Assembly: GCF_910596095.1 (NCBI RefSeq) | Contig: NC_056553.1 | Coordinates: forward strand, 21,925,725-21,989,724 | Origin: Thunnus maccoyii | Lineage: Eukaryota; Chordata; Actinopteri; Scombriformes; Scombridae | DNA length: 64,000 bases | Direction of reading: 5' to 3' | Shown: piece by piece, positions 1 to 12,139 of the stretch | How the letters are laid out: the number at the start of each line of letters is the position of its first letter | Position numbering within the stretch: the first letter of the stretch is position 1 | Program-made: the position numbers and the translations under genes | The notes under the pieces: model-generated | What the model was told of the DNA's origin: nothing | Database searches by the model: none | Seen by the model: the letters and a program-made list of their open reading frames with translations, nothing else

Positions 1-2080
1 GTATGCAGTGGCAGGAACATGACTGCTGAAGCGAGGGTGCACAGTCTGACAGGTGAAGCATGTTTGAGCCTGAAGACCTGATAATTGATGAAATGATTTT
101 TTACTCATTATACCATCTGCCATTACCAGGAACTCCAGAGGCTCCTCACAATGACTGTTTAAGGTAATTATATCAATTTGTAAATTATTGATTTATTGAT
201 GTCCATGACGCCACACATGATGTTTTCGTGCATTACTTCCTGATAAGAGTCAACCTGTTCTCATTCCCAGGTCATCCAATACCGATGCTCTGTCACGCCC
301 CTCTGATACTGACGCACAAGGTGCCCTTTAGTGTCTGTGTGTGAGATGCACTGGGCTTTCAACTTACTCCAATGTAAACCCATCCATGTCATTATTAGAC
401 ACATTTTTCAATGTGCAGTAACACGCAGTTTGTGAAATTTAATCTATAAAGTCAGGTTAGGTTTAGGCACAAAAAACACTTGGTTAGAGTTAGGGAAAGA
501 TCATGGTTTGGGTTAAAATGGTTACTTGAAACATGGTTGGAAGCAGGAAGTAAACTCCTGCAGCAAAGTCCAACTTTTTGCCATCTATTTATCTTGCCAT
601 CCTCTCAACTCGCCACCTTTGAATGAGGAAATTTGCCACCTTATATAGACATCATCAGTCTCAAAGTGCCTATTTAGACATTGTGGGAGTTTTATAGAAG
701 TCTATCAGACTACCCTGCACACTGAAAAATGACACTAAGGGGTATTTAATGAGTTTGAATTGAGAATGGGCTGTAAGAGTCCAGGTGTTGTGTGGTGATG
801 ATAAGTGTTGATAATACAACTGTTTTCTTATGAATGAAGTCTGATACTAATGTTACAGAGACAGAGGAGATACAGTAGAGGAGACAGGATAGGGGGGCTG
901 ATGGGGACTTTATCATGAAGAACAGAGTGCTGTCTGATGATAAGACCATATGCCTCATGCCATAACAAATGCTCTGGTTACCATAACATTTCATCTTGTA
1001 AGAGTGCTTGTGTGGGACAGGAAGTGTGCGTCTCTTTTGGGTGATGCTTTGCACTATTAAAAGCCTGTGCAGTTGTCAGGCTGTGTATCACTCTCCTGCT
1101 GATAGGCTGCTGTGTATTCCTCAGCCAGGACAGACCAGGGCTTGTGCTGGCTAATGTAAAACATTAGCAATATCCTGAGTCAACAGTCTCCCGCTCCGTT
1201 TGTTTGGATATCACATTTCCCTGGCAACTGGATATATTGTCAAGAGTACACTGGATCCCGGTGGAAGGTAAAAGCAGCGTACTTCCTTGCAAATTGGTTA
1301 ACTGAAAGAGGCCACCAGTGGAGCCTGAAAGTTAATTTGACACTTAAGTAAATAGAGTTACAGAGGAGGGAAGAAGGCCAGGCTGTTATTGTTTGCACAG
1401 AGGGTTGGGAGGTTGTGCCATGACAGAGGAAAGTAACGGACATCAACTAACAGTGATCACCGCTCTCCGGTTCAATGTCAACATTGGCAACACATTTTTA
1501 TTGTAATGCTAAAACCTCCTCTTTTATCTTTACAGGTTGCAGAAGCAAAGAACATTTGGCTGTTGCATGCTTGAGGCTTAAACAAGACTCCAGCAGCTGT
1601 GCCCACTGACTCATTTGCAACACTATTCTACCAACAGAAAATGGGAGCCAAGAACTTCACTAGACAGGAATGCAGAGTGTAATGCTGTCATTTAGTTTCC
1701 AGTGAGGAGAGAGGGTGGTGATGGCTGGGGATATTTTCATTAGCGATGGGGTTAGAGGAAGTGAGGGAGTTGGAGAAAATGGGCCTTGGTTTACAAGGTT
1801 CAGTTGTTTATCCAACAATTTTTCTTGCATAATCACCCGGGTGAGCCATCTACCACATTAGCCTGTGATGTGATACATTTTGTGTGAAGATTTTTGGAAA
1901 GTGTATCCCAAACTCATTACTGGTAATCAGAAGCACTTATTTAAGTTCTGCTGACCAATCCAAGAAAAGCAACATGAACCATTTACTTTTGGATTAGATG
2001 ATCCTTAATTCTAAATTTGAAATCAGAGCCAATTGTGCTCAGATTTCCCCTGTAATGGAAGTTAAACATTTCCCTGCACA
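1..2080. other. Intergenic or intronic DNA, no gene seen
   Basis: Open frames here are short, have no recognisable protein content and are not flanked by convincing splice sites. Apart from one dispersed-repeat copy (454-600, listed separately) the stretch looks like unique, moderately AT-rich fish DNA. Confidence 0.6.
454..600 (+). repeat. Dispersed repeat family A, copy 1
   Basis: This copy carries the core GGTTAGGTTTAGGCACAAAA, followed by a CACTTGGTTAGAGTTAGGGAAA-type segment, GGTTTGGGTTAAAATGG and CTCCTGCAGCAAAGTCCA. The same ordered blocks recur at 36244-36480, and the first two recur at 30677-30730, all on the plus strand. This is a dispersed repeat seen directly by comparing the three copies. 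I do not know its class name. It has no coding content. Confidence 0.7.
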
Positions 2081-2720
2081 CTAAACCCCCTTTCACACAT
2101 GCAGTCTATCCCTGAAATGTTCAGGCACATTTCCTGCATGGGGTCATGTGTGAATGGGAGCAGGGATCGATATTCAGGGAAATCTGTACCACCAATTTCC
2201 CTCTTCAAGATCTAGTAACATTTCAGGCAAAATACTGGTGCAGCTGTGTTGTGAATGAAAGCAGTAACACTGCAGGGACAAGCACGTGAAGGGTACGTCC
2301 GTCTGACGAAAGACGTTTTCACGTGGAGCGACCCTAACCCGATCACAAGACTCTGCTGATGACATATTTGAATCTGCGACTTCTTTACGGTTGCCTTGCT
2401 AATGCTTTCACGGATGATTGATAACTAACAAGCAATAGAAGTTCTTTTGTTTGCAAACAAGCTCCTTTTTTCAAGAATGGCTGGAAACTGGACAGATGTA
2501 GTTTATGGCGGTTGGCATCCATAAGTGTTGCATTATCGCCATCTGCTGGACCGTCCCTTGTCCCATCTATTCTGTCATTGCCATAGCATGTGTGAAAAGG
2601 CGCAAGATGGAAATGTTCCTGAATGTAGCTGCATGTATGAATAGTGAAAATCACTAGCGGTGAATGAAAGCTTATCTCAGCAATTTAGCGGGAACTACTG
2701 TATGTGTGAAAGAGGCTTAA
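2081..2720. mobile_element. MITE-like non-autonomous DNA transposon
   Basis: The two ends are inverted copies of each other. The left end reads CCCCCTTTCACACATGCAGT. The right end, read on the minus strand, reads GCCTCTTTCACACATACAGT. The terminal inverted repeats are imperfect and about 20-25 bp long. The roughly 640-bp interior has no transposase frame. I could not settle a target-site duplication, so the superfamily (hAT-like or other) is unassigned. Confidence 0.6.
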
Positions 2721-3188
2721 CACTGATGCATACACACTACTGTAACTATAGTGTTTCTCTCTTAGTTTCAATTCATCTGCTGCAGAAAACTCTTCAAATA
2801 TACAATCATTTCTATCACATGCATTCTAACACTATTTTACAGTACTTATACTGTCATAACAGGCATAACTGTCCATTTGCACAGCTAAGCACATGATATG
2901 ACAGTATTTTCTCTGTCAATTAAACTGTTTCCTCGGAATGGTCCTCTCATATTTGATTAGCAGCACCAGCAAAATCCTAATGCAATAAAGACAAAATGGC
3001 TGGAGTTTGTTGAAAAATTAGCTAGTTGCTGCTTATACAAATAAATGATTTTTGTAGCAGTAGCATTTCTACACTCTAAAGTTAACCCTACTGCAGAATC
3101 TTTGTGCAAACAAACTCATGTTGTGCAGATGATCACCATTAAGACTCTCAGAAGTTTCAATTCCAGCAAAGCTTTCAGCATTTCAAGA
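2721..3188. other. Spacer, nothing recognised
   Basis: AT-rich sequence between the MITE-like element and the Tc1 element. I see no coding, RNA or repeat signal. Confidence 0.5.
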
Positions 3189-3190
3189 TA

Positions 3191-4623
3191 CAGTGCCTGA
3201 ATACATATGTCATACCTTTCAATATCATTAAAATGTTAAGTACTTACAAATCCTGTAGATTTAATACAATTTTATTTGTTTTTAGACAAACCCCAAGAAG
3301 AATTAAGCCAATTCATAAAAAAACAGAATGTTTGACTAATTAAACTATAATGAAAGGTCCATTTTAAGAACAAACTGCAACAAAAGTTAGCACAGCCTTC
3401 ATTAGTGAGACTCCATTCTTTTAGTATTTAATATTTTGTATGCCCACCTTTATTTTTATGACAGATTTGATCCTCCTAGTTATGGATGATACCAGTCTAA
3501 ATCTTTGAAATATGTTGTAATTCTTCACAGATGTTGCTTTACCTTCCTCTTTAAAATACTCTAAAGGTTTTCTATTGGATTCAAGCCAGGGGACATACTT
3601 GGCCAGGTCATAGTTTTCACTTTTTTCTTCTTTAAAAAATCTTATTTGATTTTTGCAGTGTGTTTTGGATCATTGTCATGTTGGAAAATTCCTCTCCTGC
3701 CAACCTTCTTGAGACTGGGAGTCATCTTTTCATTCAGTATTTGGGTAAACAAACTTGCATTCATAGTCCCATCTGTAAATGTCATCTCCCCTACACCTTT
3801 CGCATTCATGCAGCCCCATATCAGCACACTCCCACCTCCATGTTTCACAGTCGGCACTATATAGTCACTGTGGTAGTCCTGGCCAGGTCCACGCCAAACA
3901 TACTGGACCCCATCTGATTCAAACAAATTTACTGTGGTTTAATCTGACCAAAGAATGTGCTGCCAATATTCATCGGGCTTCTTTTCATGTTTTTTGGCAA
4001 AGTTTAATCTTGCAGTTTTATGCCGATTTGTGAGCAATGGTTTTCTTCTTGGAAGTCGTCCATAGAGGTTTACTTCTTGCAATGTCTTTCACACTGTTCC
4101 ACAGATAATCCTTGTGCCAAGTCAGAAGCACTTGCTCGTCTGTTTTTCAATGCAGGATTGTATAAATAGTGAATTGTGTGTGCCATCATTTTTCGAGGAC
4201 ATCCACTGCACCTTCTGTTATTGGTAGTATGGGTCCTCCTGTACCCTCTCCCATCTTTATGAAGTCTCACAATCTGATTCCTTACTTGTTCAGGCAATTC
4301 CTAACCATGTGGAGCCATGTTGCATTAGACTTTACTCACACCAAAATTGAGAAAGTTGTGGTGTTCACGGGTTCTTTTATAACCTTGTTCAGGCAGTTAG
4401 TCTTAATTGGAAGTCACAGGTGTACTCACTTTTGTTTCATTGAGGTTGGACTTTGAGGCCTGAATTTTCAATGTAATCTATCTGACCTGTTTTTAATTAT
4501 AAATAAAATCAAATACTCTACATTCTGCCCTAATACTACAATTATTGTAAGATGATACAGTGTTTAATCATTTAACATTTTAGTGATATTGCACATGGGT
4601 GTACTCAGTTTTGTTATTTACTG
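3191..4623 (-). mobile_element. Tc1-like DNA transposon, complete ends, dead transposase
   Basis: The element is bounded by TA dinucleotides at 3189-3190 and 4624-4625, the TA target duplication expected for Tc1/mariner elements. Both ends begin CAGT. The terminal inverted repeats remain alignable about 30-45 bp in: the left end has CAATATCATTAAAATGTTAA and the right end, on the minus strand, has CAATATCACTAAAATGTTAA. Transposase is encoded on the minus strand between them. At 1433 bp it is close to the usual 1.3-1.6 kb. Frameshifts and stops mean it cannot make its own transposase. Confidence 0.88.
3520..4317 (-). pseudogene. Tc1-like transposase remnant
   Basis: The reading frame starts at an ATG near 4317 but hits an in-frame stop after five codons. 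The next fragment (4297-4070) keeps the helix-turn-helix start of a Tc1 transposase (residues such as VRNQIVRLHKDGRGYR) but is internally shortened. The fragment at 3926-3642 is the catalytic core: it has the HGGGSVLIWGCM block and the FQHDNDPKHTA motif holding the second acidic residue of the DDE/D triad. The C-terminal SPDLNPIEN-type block is decayed toward 3520. The family normally has about 340 residues in one frame, so this copy is plainly a pseudogene. Confidence 0.88.
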
Positions 4624-4724
4624 TATGTGAACTAAATATGAAGCTACTGCTTGCAGCTAGTTATCTTAGCTTACTAACAATATTAACTTGTATCTTGTTT
4701 GGATGGTTAACATATTTATTAATG

Positions 4725-4915
4725 AGATTTAAAGGTACTGGTAGACACATTTTGTTACCTTCAGACAGAGCCTCTTACCAGTCTTTATGCCAAACTAGCT
4801 AATGTGCCAACCAGCTACTGGCTGTAACTTCATATTCATATGATCATATTTAATGTACAAACATGAAAATGGTATCAATCTTCTGTCAAACTATTCCTTT
4901 ACGAGAAGTGCTATA
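4725..4915 (+). repeat. Dispersed repeat family B, copy 1
   Basis: Ordered blocks (CAGTCTTTATGCCAAACTAG, GCTACTGGCTGTAACTTCAT, AATGGTATCAATCTTCTGTC, AAACTATTCCTTTA) match those near 26.96-27.14 kb (GGCTTTAAGCCAACCGGCTG, GTGGTATCGATCTTCTCGTC, AAATATTCCTTTA). Weak fragments recur at about 11688-11735 and 21760-21835. It has no coding content. It is a dispersed noncoding repeat whose class I do not name. Confidence 0.65.
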
Positions 4916-5234
4916 CAATTAAAGCTCAGTATTATGCATCGTATATAAACATTTCCTGAAAATTCATATATAATTCATATTTGCTATCTTTACATACTTT
5001 GAGATAGATTTTAACTGAGACTATGTAATTTTTGAAAATGGCAAATGCTAAAATATAGTTTAACAGAAGAAGAGGCACAGGTAGAGAAGAGTTATAAAGC
5101 TAGCAAACTGACTAAGTAATGTCAATCACACTCAAATATGTAGCTAAAGTTTGCTAACATTAGCCACCATAAGCTACTGGTCATACCAGACCAAGTAATG
5201 TTGTTATGAGTTAAAGTTTTCATTTGTGAGAAGA

Positions 5235-5460
5235 GGATTGTGTTTTTTTCTTCTTTAAAAAGTTACATAGTCTCACTTTAACTCTCTGTGAGAACTCAAT
5301 CACAGAGTGTTGACTGGTCCTTCACTGGCCTTCAACTTGGACAATATTGGTTGAAACACTTAAGATATCCTGGCATCCATGAGAATTGTCTGATTATGTG
5401 TTTCACCACCTGTAGCCAAGGAAAGCTCCCCTGTCTTAACTCCGCTGCTTCTGTCTCTAC
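5235..5460 (+). repeat. Dispersed repeat family C, plus-strand copy
   Basis: This segment matches the reverse complement of 7625-7860. Both share a TTCTTTAAAAAGTTACATAG-like block, GTTGACTGG followed by CACTGGCCTT, a TCCTGGCA block, ACCTGTRGCCAAGG and AAGCTCCCCTGTCT in the same order. The two copies form a widely spaced inverted pair. Confidence 0.7.
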
Positions 5461-6029
5461 TGTATGATATTCTGCAGTGAAAACCCCCTCGTGTGTTAAG
5501 TAATCTTGTAATGTAAAACCTCTAACTGTAAAATGTTATTAAATAAAGGTCTCATGTAGGTTCATGCTGTGTTCTCCCCTCAGAGGCCAAAGATAATCTC
5601 TCTGATCTACTGGCTGTCCAAGTCACTTGGCAGTTAGTAATGGCTGCTGGCTGGAGTCATGACAAGTCTGATATTAAGAGATCTTCCAGACTACAAAAAA
5701 GATAAATAAAAAATAAAAAAATTAAAAAATCCCCTAATCAATAAGAAAAATTAGCTGCTTTGCACTTAACACTTAACTTCAAGGAATATCATTATTATTA
5801 TTTTTTTTGTTTCTCAAGCATATTGTCCAGTATTTCCTTTTTCATTCTTTCTTCCCTTTTATTTAAGAATATCTTTATGTAGGCAGTAAATTTATCTTGT
5901 TAGGAGTGAAACTAAATGGGGATTATTTCAGAGTGAAGATTCTGCATGAAATGAAGATGAGTACATTCACCTCATGTAAGTATTTGTTTGCAGCAGACTA
6001 CCCTGAGTGCTTGTTTCCATTTTAACTGC
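5461..6029. other. Spacer, A/T-rich
   Basis: Contains an A-rich stretch near 5694-5730 and otherwise nothing I recognise. Confidence 0.5.
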
Positions 6030-6310
6030 TGTGAACACACTGCGTGACTGAGTCCACTCAGCGCTGACACAGCATCCGAGTGATGGAAAAGACAAGTAAG
6101 TGGACGGGCGCCATAAACAACGAGAAGCGGTGGCCTCAATCAGAAGCCATTCATTTTAGACCGCTGCACTGCATTTATTTCATTTCCTGTCTCACTTTGT
6201 CTTCGCAGTGGGAATAATGGGCTGGGTAATAAGAAGGGACTGGGATAATGGGAGATTCTGGCCCCTGCCTCTTTAATGAGACTGTGGGATCTGGGCTGGA
6301 GGAGAGGGAG
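6030..6310. promoter_or_regulatory. Candidate conserved noncoding block
   Basis: Non-repetitive, higher-complexity sequence with no open frame of note. It contains CCATTCATTTTAG, a TTTATTTCATTTCC stretch and a GGGTAATAAG motif. Its texture resembles developmental conserved noncoding elements. Conservation itself cannot be seen from one sequence, so this is a weak call. Confidence 0.25.
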
Positions 6311-6632
6311 AGGTTTATGCCAAATGCTGGAAAAACTAGAATCAGGGGGATATTGAGAATGCTGGTGTTAGCTTGTTATTGTTACACAGATGGAGAAAAT
6401 GATGATTGATAGCATACTCCAGTAACTGTGTTGTGTATGACTTGAGAAAGAAATGATGATGTAAATACATCACTTTCATGTCTGACACTGTGTGAGCAGG
6501 ATTTCGAGGGGAAAAACCAGAATGAAAAAAAGAAAAAATCTTATCTGAACCCATCATGTAAGTTTGACCTTTTGTAAGAATGTTTGTCATGTGTTCAAGC
6601 ACATGAGCAACTCTCTTAATAGATGCAAAAGG

Positions 6633-6707
<75 letters not shown>
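6633..6707. repeat. (CT)n(CA)n compound microsatellite
   Basis: An uninterrupted CT run passes into about 29 CA dinucleotides. It creates long artefactual frames in several registers, which are not genes. Confidence 0.97.
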
Positions 6708-6713
<6 letters not shown>

Positions 6714-6829
6714 GTGGAACCATTTCCAGGCAGGACTATTTATCTTCATGAATAAAATGAATGAGCCCAGCGATCCACAGAATTATTTTTATGAATGGAC
6801 ATTGAGAGTTGGACGACTGAGAAATGGAT

Positions 6830-7040
6830 TTTTCATGTAATTAAATCAAATAGCTGTCTGCCATGAGAGCTTTATTAGAGCACCACTTCTCCAAGCTCGC
6901 AGCAAAAACACTTCTCATGGCACAGTGACTCTTTGTCCAGCAAACAAGGCAGAAAAAATGTATTTTCCACAACTTAGTCACTTGCCCCTCTTTAATAAAT
7001 CAACTCTCTTCCTAGTGGGGACCGGTGGCCTCACAGCACT
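6830..7040. promoter_or_regulatory. Candidate conserved noncoding block
   Basis: Non-repetitive sequence with a GTAATTAAATC homeodomain-type core, GCTTTATTAGAG and CTCTTTAATAAATC motifs. There is no coding frame. The judgement rests on texture only. Confidence 0.22.
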
Positions 7041-7624
7041 GTATCCTGTTTCACTGCTTGTTATTGTATAGACATACTTTTTCTTAGCAAAAGGCACACG
7101 CATGCATTTCTCCAGAGGCAACCATTTTCATCAAAACCAGCGTGTTTGGATTTACATGTTATAAATGTATAGGTTTGCAAAACTACCCCTGTGCAATTAC
7201 AGTGGTATGGTCTGTTTCCTTATGTGAGGCGACCTTGAGTTGCCTGGCTGAGCAGTATGTGAATCTTTACGCTTTGTGTGTGTGTATAAAAGAGAAAACG
7301 TGGCCCCAAATTATCTCCATGTGGGTTTGATTAACGCCAGTATGAGGGGAACAGCATAGACCTAGTGTCCTGTAGCAAGTGTCCTGCAGTGGGTCCCCAC
7401 CCAGCCACCACAGACTTCAGGGAGCAGGGAACACCCAAGATGGCACCTTACTGGTGTGTAGCTCCTCGTCAATCCAAATAAAGGCAGGAAAATTCTTACA
7501 AGCCCTTCAGTCCAGAGGTGGACTACAGTCATTGTTTTGTAAGTCACAAGTAAGTCTCAAGTATTGCCTGTGAAGTCCTTAGTCAAGACCAACAAGTCCT
7601 AAGTTCCACTGCTGAATATCCTAC
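7041..7624. other. Spacer, nothing recognised
   Basis: Short frames on both strands have no domain content and no paired splice sites. Confidence 0.5.
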
Positions 7625-7860
7625 AGTGGGCATTAGAGTTTAGACAGGGGAGCTTACCTTGGCCACAGGTAGTGACGTAAATGATCAGATAATTCCACAC
7701 GGTTGCCAGGACATCTAAAGTAGTTCAAGGCCAGTGAGGGGCCAGTCAACTCCCTATGGAACAGCTTTGACTACAAGCATACCATGATTGACAAGTAATG
7801 ATTGACTTCTAACAGAAAAGTTCAAGCGGGACTAAGTAACTATTTAAAGAACAAAACAAC
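7625..7860 (-). repeat. Dispersed repeat family C, minus-strand copy
   Basis: Reverse-complement partner of 5235-5460, with the same ordered blocks. The spacer between the two copies is about 2.2 kb. Confidence 0.7.
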
Positions 7861-8703
7861 ATGTCAAGACTGACAAGTTTTTGATTTTTATCAAATCCAA
7901 ATCTGGTTTTCAAACTTTTATTGAATCCATTTGCTCAACATTTGTAATCCAAATTAAAAAATAACAAAAACTCAAAGATATGAGGAGATCAGTACTTTTA
8001 TTGGCTAAGAAGGCAAATAGACTACAGTTTTGAGTGTAACTATTTGTAAAAACCCACAGATGAAAGCTGAACATTAAATGAGCAGCTGAAGATAAGAAAT
8101 TCTGATTAATACATCTGACACATTTAAAAAATGTCGTATTTTTCTGTACTTATTTTTCATGAGCTACTTGCTCCAAGTACTAAAAATAACTGTAGGAGCC
8201 ATGAATTGATTTATTGTGAATTTAGAATGAATTGTAAATAGGTACTTTTGTGATAGTTTATATTTTGGTTATTTTTATTGTTTATTTGTTATGGTACAAT
8301 CTCTGTGAAAGCCTAGTGAAATGGGCCGTGATATTCGTATAGCTAATATAAGTACTGTTGACCTGCATGACGGCTGGTAAGAAAGAGAGAGAGGGTGAGT
8401 GAGTCTCTGTATAATTTGTTGACCGCTGTTTTTGCCTCTGATTGCTACAAGGACATTAGCCAGACAACAGCCAAAAGTTTCATTTTGGCCTTTTGTGGCT
8501 TTTGCTATTATCATTTAATTATGTACAGCGGATACAGAAGTGTGGACAAGGTTGTCATTAAAATCTGTTGCCAGGAAAATTAAGACCTTATTCACAGATT
8601 TTTTTGCCATGCTAGTGACGTGGTTTAGGAATAGCAATGTCAGTTTGATTTCACCACTTTTTCCCTCTAGTGTCACTATGACATTTATGGTTTTCAATTA
8701 ATT
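7861..8703. other. Spacer, nothing recognised
   Basis: AT-rich sequence without a supported gene, RNA or repeat. Confidence 0.5.
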
Positions 8704-9062
8704 GTCTCAACAACTATTGAATGAACTGCCATCTTGGATCCACAAGATGAATTGTAATAACTTTGGTGATCCCTTCACTTGTCATCTAGAGCCATCATCA
8801 GGTCAAAATTAGAATTTTTATAATACTTTAGTTTATGACTAAATGCTTTTAATATTGATAACATTCCCATGCATTTTGTGTTTAGTGCTTAATTGCAAAT
8901 GTTCACACAATAACGAGCAAAAAACTAAGATGGTAAACATTGTACCTGCTTGACATCAGCATGTTAGAATTGTAATTGGGAGGATGTTAGCATACTGACA
9001 TTAGCATTTAGCTCAAAGTACCCAAGCACAGCCTCAAAGAGCTGATAGCATGGGTGTGGACT
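8704..9062 (+). repeat. Dispersed repeat family D, copy 1
   Basis: Contains GATGAATTGTAATAACTTTG, GGTGATCCCTTCACTTGTCA, CATCATCAGGTCAAAATT, GTGTTTAGTGCTTAATTGCA, AAACTAAGATGGTAAACATT and ATGTTAGCATACTGACATTA. The same ordered blocks recur at 35405-35745. GTTAGCAT-rich repeats of this kind are very common in teleost DNA. There is no protein content. Confidence 0.75.
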
Positions 9063-10540
9063 TTTAGGGGAATATTTGTAAGCCATTACAAATTACCATC
9101 AGGGGTTCAAAACTCTGCATTACTGCATTTTTTCAGTTTATTAGGGTGTTTACAAAGACTAAATATGTAATTGATCACAGTTCATCTGATTTGCATGAAG
9201 AGCCGCTAAATAAGAGCTGAAACTGGGTTGTTTTGATGCATGTTGTGCATATCTGGAAAGAAATGGAGCACAAAAGTGTTTTCTGCTGCTTAACTTGGAA
9301 TACTGGTTAAACAGAAGACACGTTTGGGAGTTCAAGCTTGCATTCATTTAGTAAATAAGGACACGGAATTTGACTGTCTGAGAGTCTTTTTTGATTTTGT
9401 CAAGTGTAAGGTCAATAGACGCCATGCTGTAGCCATATCCTTTTAACTTTCTACAGACATCGCACTCACAAACAAATCCTTCATGTCCAACAAGGCCTCC
9501 CACTATGTTCACATTACCTAATCAGTAGCTTAAATAGTCTGCCAAGTAGCCAGCACAACTGAAATACCAGCGCATGTTTTAATCCTGTAAGAATTCAAGC
9601 GACTTTGACTAATCCTTTTGTGTTTGTGAGGAGAAGTTGAGCCCGGCCATAGCGTGACAGCACCTCTGACATACATAGATATCTCTAGAATTCTCTTCCT
9701 CCTTTTTTTCTTGGAATATGTTGGTTTCTTGAACATGCGATCACGTCCGCGACAGGATTAGACATATTTGTTCAGTTTTTATTTTTATCTACATTCACAG
9801 ACATCAGGCTGTGGGATCTTGTTGATAAAAATGTTTCTGTCTGTCACCATGAGTGTCACGTTGGTCTGACAGGATCCTCAGAGGATCCAGGGAAGAGGAA
9901 GGAATGGAAGGAAAGAAGGTGGTGGTATAGTGGTGGTGGTGGGGGTGGGGGTGGGGGGTTGATGTGAGGAGGATGACGGGGAGAGAAGGAGAAAAGAATG
10001 CGTGAAGGCCAAATGTTTTGACAAATATTGTGTGCTGGTGTGCGTCGTACCAGATACAATCAGGGGACTTGAGCATCTGCCAAGTTGCTGTATCATGGAG
10101 ATAGTAAATCAGTGCCGTATGAGACTCACAAGATTAGAAGAGCAAAGAGAGAAAACATCCCATAAATTCCAGACCAGGATGACACGATGCATGTTGAAAG
10201 AAAGACAAGAAAAATGAAAGACAGAGTCCTTGAATATGGATGTTCATTTCTCCTGTTGAGTTTCATTTTTGCATTAATCTGACAGCTCATTACACTTGAG
10301 CCTTCTCTTCCTTTGCTTGTAATCTCCAAATCGGAAATCAGACAGGCTCGGAAAAATGGAAAATGCAGACTAATAATTTGCATAAGTCAAGCGAGACCTC
10401 GAGTGAAAGAGAAGAGGGATTTTTTTTTTTTTTTTTATAAAAGAAATTTGGGGGGTTGGGGAGAGAAAAAGTTTGAAGTCGTGTGAGGAGAGGGTGGCTG
10501 GAGGTGGTTTCCAGGGAAATGAGGCCATATCTGATTCTCT
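9063..10540. other. Spacer with a G-rich tract
   Basis: No gene seen. The tract at 9919-9960 is (GGT)n followed by three long G runs, and on the minus strand this gives artefactual His/Pro-rich frames. A poly-T tract lies near 10420-10436. Confidence 0.5.
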
Positions 10541-10870
10541 CTGCTGACAAACATGCTGCCAGGTTGAGGCCTGCTCTTAGGCAAGACCCACAGAAGCCAC
10601 ATCTCTCTCCCTCTCTCCGTTGTTATTTGAGGGTTTTCTTGGCAGTGTTCAGGCACAGGATGCAAGCCATTTGCTGCAGGAAAGTATAACCGCATTGTCT
10701 GAGCTCGGACGGCCTAATTGCCCCACAACAAACAAAGTGTAAACTGAGGCTGATTATAATTTGAGCCCTGAGCCTCAGTCTGCTGATTGTAGAGGGGGGC
10801 CTCCAGCATCTATTTCATTAAGTCCCCGGGGCCAGCAGACTGAAGGGTAGGAACTCTTATGGATATATAT
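10541..10870. promoter_or_regulatory. Candidate conserved noncoding block
   Basis: Complex non-repetitive sequence with CCTAATTGCCC, ACAACAAACAAAG (Sox/Fox-like), GGCTGATTATAATTTGAG and TTTCATTAAG motifs packed within about 200 bp. No frame is supported. Proposed from motif density and texture only. Confidence 0.28.
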
Positions 10871-12139
10871 TTACCCACATTTCTTGTGGTGTGTGGTCAA
10901 GCGAGGTTAGATCCAAAATGAAGGTCTCTTTTCATTCCTCGCAGCCCAGCAGTAAATAAGTATGTAACACAAGCACAGGCACACAGACTGTAATAAGCTA
11001 GCCGCAGTGCGCTATGCGCCGCTGTGTGTCCGAATGCAAAGGTGACACAGTGAAAGAGAACAGTCCGTGGCCCAGTTTCAACCCGGTGCAGCGTCTGCCT
11101 CCATTGCTTCCTCATGTCCTCTGCTATTAATGAACAACATGCCGAGCGGCACATAAAGGAAACACTTCACACATCTTTGTCTTTGTTTCTTTCCAACAAG
11201 GCTCGCTCTAATGGTGTCCTAATGTGTTTGTACAGCGTCCAAAAAAAGCAAACACTTCCCTCCTTCATGGCTCCTGTTTTTCAGCCGATCTTGATCCCCG
11301 TTGAAGCCTCAAACTATAGCGCAGACAGTTAAAATAAACAGGATGTCCGATACGTTTGTACATCTAAGATCTGTTTGCAGATGACATTCAAAGAATAAAT
11401 CAACTTATCAGTCAAGATCTTACCAAACTTTCATCACATGCCATTACACTTAGTATGGTTTTTCAAGTCAGGAGAGTTTATTTTCTCAAATGTTAACTTT
11501 TTGAAAAGTTTCTTTTTTGACAGTTCTAGAGATGCGTGTCTCTACCTCCCAGACGATTATAGTGACCAAATGAAAATTAATTATTTCCTTGATTTTTATT
11601 TTAAACACTGAATTATAAAGGCCCCACAAAACAATGTCTTCTGCCGCACCAACAGCAGAAAAAATTCCCGACCTTATGCTATGCTAAAGTGGTATCAATC
11701 TTCTCATCTTCTTGGCAGAGAAAGCGATCGATACTTAGAAAGGTCGTTCATATCATTTTCATTTACAAATTTCATGCAAACGTGGGTGAGATGGTGGTGG
11801 TTTATTGCGTATATTACAGATATAACAACGTATTGTGGTGAAGTAGCACTCCTGACTTGTGGAGGACACGTACCAGCCATTGTGTTGTCTCTTGTGTTAG
11901 GGAGGGATGATGTTTGTAGATCATGTCACACAAACTGTCACGTTAGGATGAAATGCAGAGAGAGAATTTTAAGTGGGATGAAGGGGTGAGTGAGTAAGTA
12001 GAGAGAAGAAGAGAAGCTGAAAAGGAGACTGCAGAACAGAAAACACAGCAGCTCAAAGCACTCTTCACTCAGAAGCTTGTCTGTGTCTTTTTTTTCTCTC
12101 TCTCTCTCTCCCCTCCCTCTCTCTCATTCTCTCGGGGGG
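10871..12139. other. Spacer with a small family B fragment
   Basis: A short stretch near 11688-11735 has GTGGTATCAATCTTCTCATC, matching the tail of repeat family B. A CT-rich microsatellite-like tract lies at 12090-12125. No gene is supported. Confidence 0.5.

Noticed and set aside
3646-4456. Several plus-strand frames of 70-95 codons
   Set aside because: They are antisense shadows of the minus-strand Tc1 transposase remnant.
6342-6755. Frames of up to 135 codons on both strands with Cys-Val or His-Thr runs
   Set aside because: They are translations of the (CT)n(CA)n microsatellite.
9804-10096. His/Pro-rich minus-strand frames
   Set aside because: They are translations of the GGT and G-run tract at 9919-9960.
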